This document shows, one piece after another, positions 63,810 to 64,000 of a stretch of DNA of 64,000 nt; within the stretch, counting starts at the first letter, position 1; every line of letters begins with the position of its first letter. The position numbers and the translations under genes were made by a program. The notes beneath the pieces are model-generated. The model was not told the DNA's origin and did no database searches. It worked only from the letters and a program-made list of their open reading frames with translations. Source of the stretch: Embiotoca jacksoni (Eukaryota; Chordata; Actinopteri; Embiotocidae); contig JAKOON010000007.1 of NCBI GenBank assembly GCA_022577435.1, forward strand, positions 12,214,926 through 12,278,925. Direction: 5' to 3'.

Positions 63810-63911
63810 ATGGACGACAAGTCATTCACCAAGGAGTTGGACGGATGGATTGAACAACTGAACGAGTGCAAACAGCTCTCAGAAAATCAGGTCAAAGTCC
63901 TCTGCGAAAAG
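63810..63911 (+). CDS. ppp2ca: Protein phosphatase 2A catalytic subunit, first coding exon (partial)
   Basis: Catalytic subunit of the PP2A serine/threonine phosphatase, which works in heterotrimers in cytosol and nucleus. Only exon 1 is in the window: 34 codons from ATG at 63810 to a donor (AAAAG|GTAAGG), the same exon break as in mammals. The peptide starts MDDKSFTKELDGWIEQL and ends QVKVLCEK. WIEQLNECKQLS favours ppp2ca over ppp2cb, where WVEQ and QLN are usual, and the neighbours from human 5q support this. Residue 12 is Gly where both mammalian subunits have Gln, an odd change in an almost invariant protein. The metal-binding active site lies in later exons outside the window. Confidence 0.9.
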
Positions 63912-64000
63912 GTAAGGACTGCTGCAGGGAGGCAGACCCTACGTTAGCTCTCTGCGATGCTGGCGGACTGTTCGCTGTTAAACATCTTCTGAACCGCCGG

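Noticed and set aside
1..64000. CRISPR arrays, bacterial operons, prophage or intact viral genes
   Set aside because: Exon-intron structure throughout and no direct-repeat arrays or viral gene sets; the window is vertebrate chromosomal DNA.

Overview
This window is nuclear DNA from a vertebrate, almost certainly a ray-finned (percomorph-like) teleost fish. The genes are split into many short exons with GT-AG introns, often only about 70 to 200 bases long. The non-coding DNA carries CA/GT microsatellites, decayed hAT-type miniature elements typical of fish, and a 5'-truncated non-LTR retrotransposon. There are no operons, ribosome-binding sites or CRISPR arrays.

Layout, left to right. 1-3.2 kb: no recognised gene. 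3.2-3.9 kb (+): fabp6, four exons. 4.2-8.2 kb: intergenic, with one speculative minus-strand micro-gene. 8.2-9.0 kb: a dead LINE 3' end. 9.5-29.2 kb (-): ccnjl, five coding exons plus a non-coding first exon; its introns hold most of the repeats, including a near-perfect 185-base inverted repeat. 31.2-32.8 kb (-): c1qtnf2, two coding exons. 34.6-41.1 kb (-): slu7, fourteen coding exons. 42.3-55.4 kb (-): nsd1, twenty-two coding exons encoding about 2124 residues. 57.3-58.6 kb (-): the single-coding-exon homologue of human C5orf24. 58.9-61.5 kb (-): atp5po, seven exons. 63.8 kb (+): the first coding exon of ppp2ca, which runs off the right edge.

I rebuilt every exon by hand from splice sites. 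Each coding gene closes in frame from ATG to stop, except ppp2ca, which is cut by the window. The products do not form one pathway: bile-acid carrier, cyclin, secreted C1q/TNF-like protein, splicing factor, H3K36 methyltransferase, nuclear AT-hook-like protein, mitochondrial ATP synthase stalk subunit and PP2A catalytic subunit. What links them is synteny: most have human counterparts on 5q31-q35. fabp6-ccnjl-c1qtnf2-slu7 is a conserved block; atp5po is the outsider (human chromosome 21).

Nothing here is clearly a new molecular system. The most interesting items are the long inverted repeat in ccnjl, a candidate 40-residue spliced microprotein gene, a small upstream reading frame overlapping the nsd1 start, a GC-AG intron in nsd1, and fish-specific repeat growth in the C5orf24 homologue.
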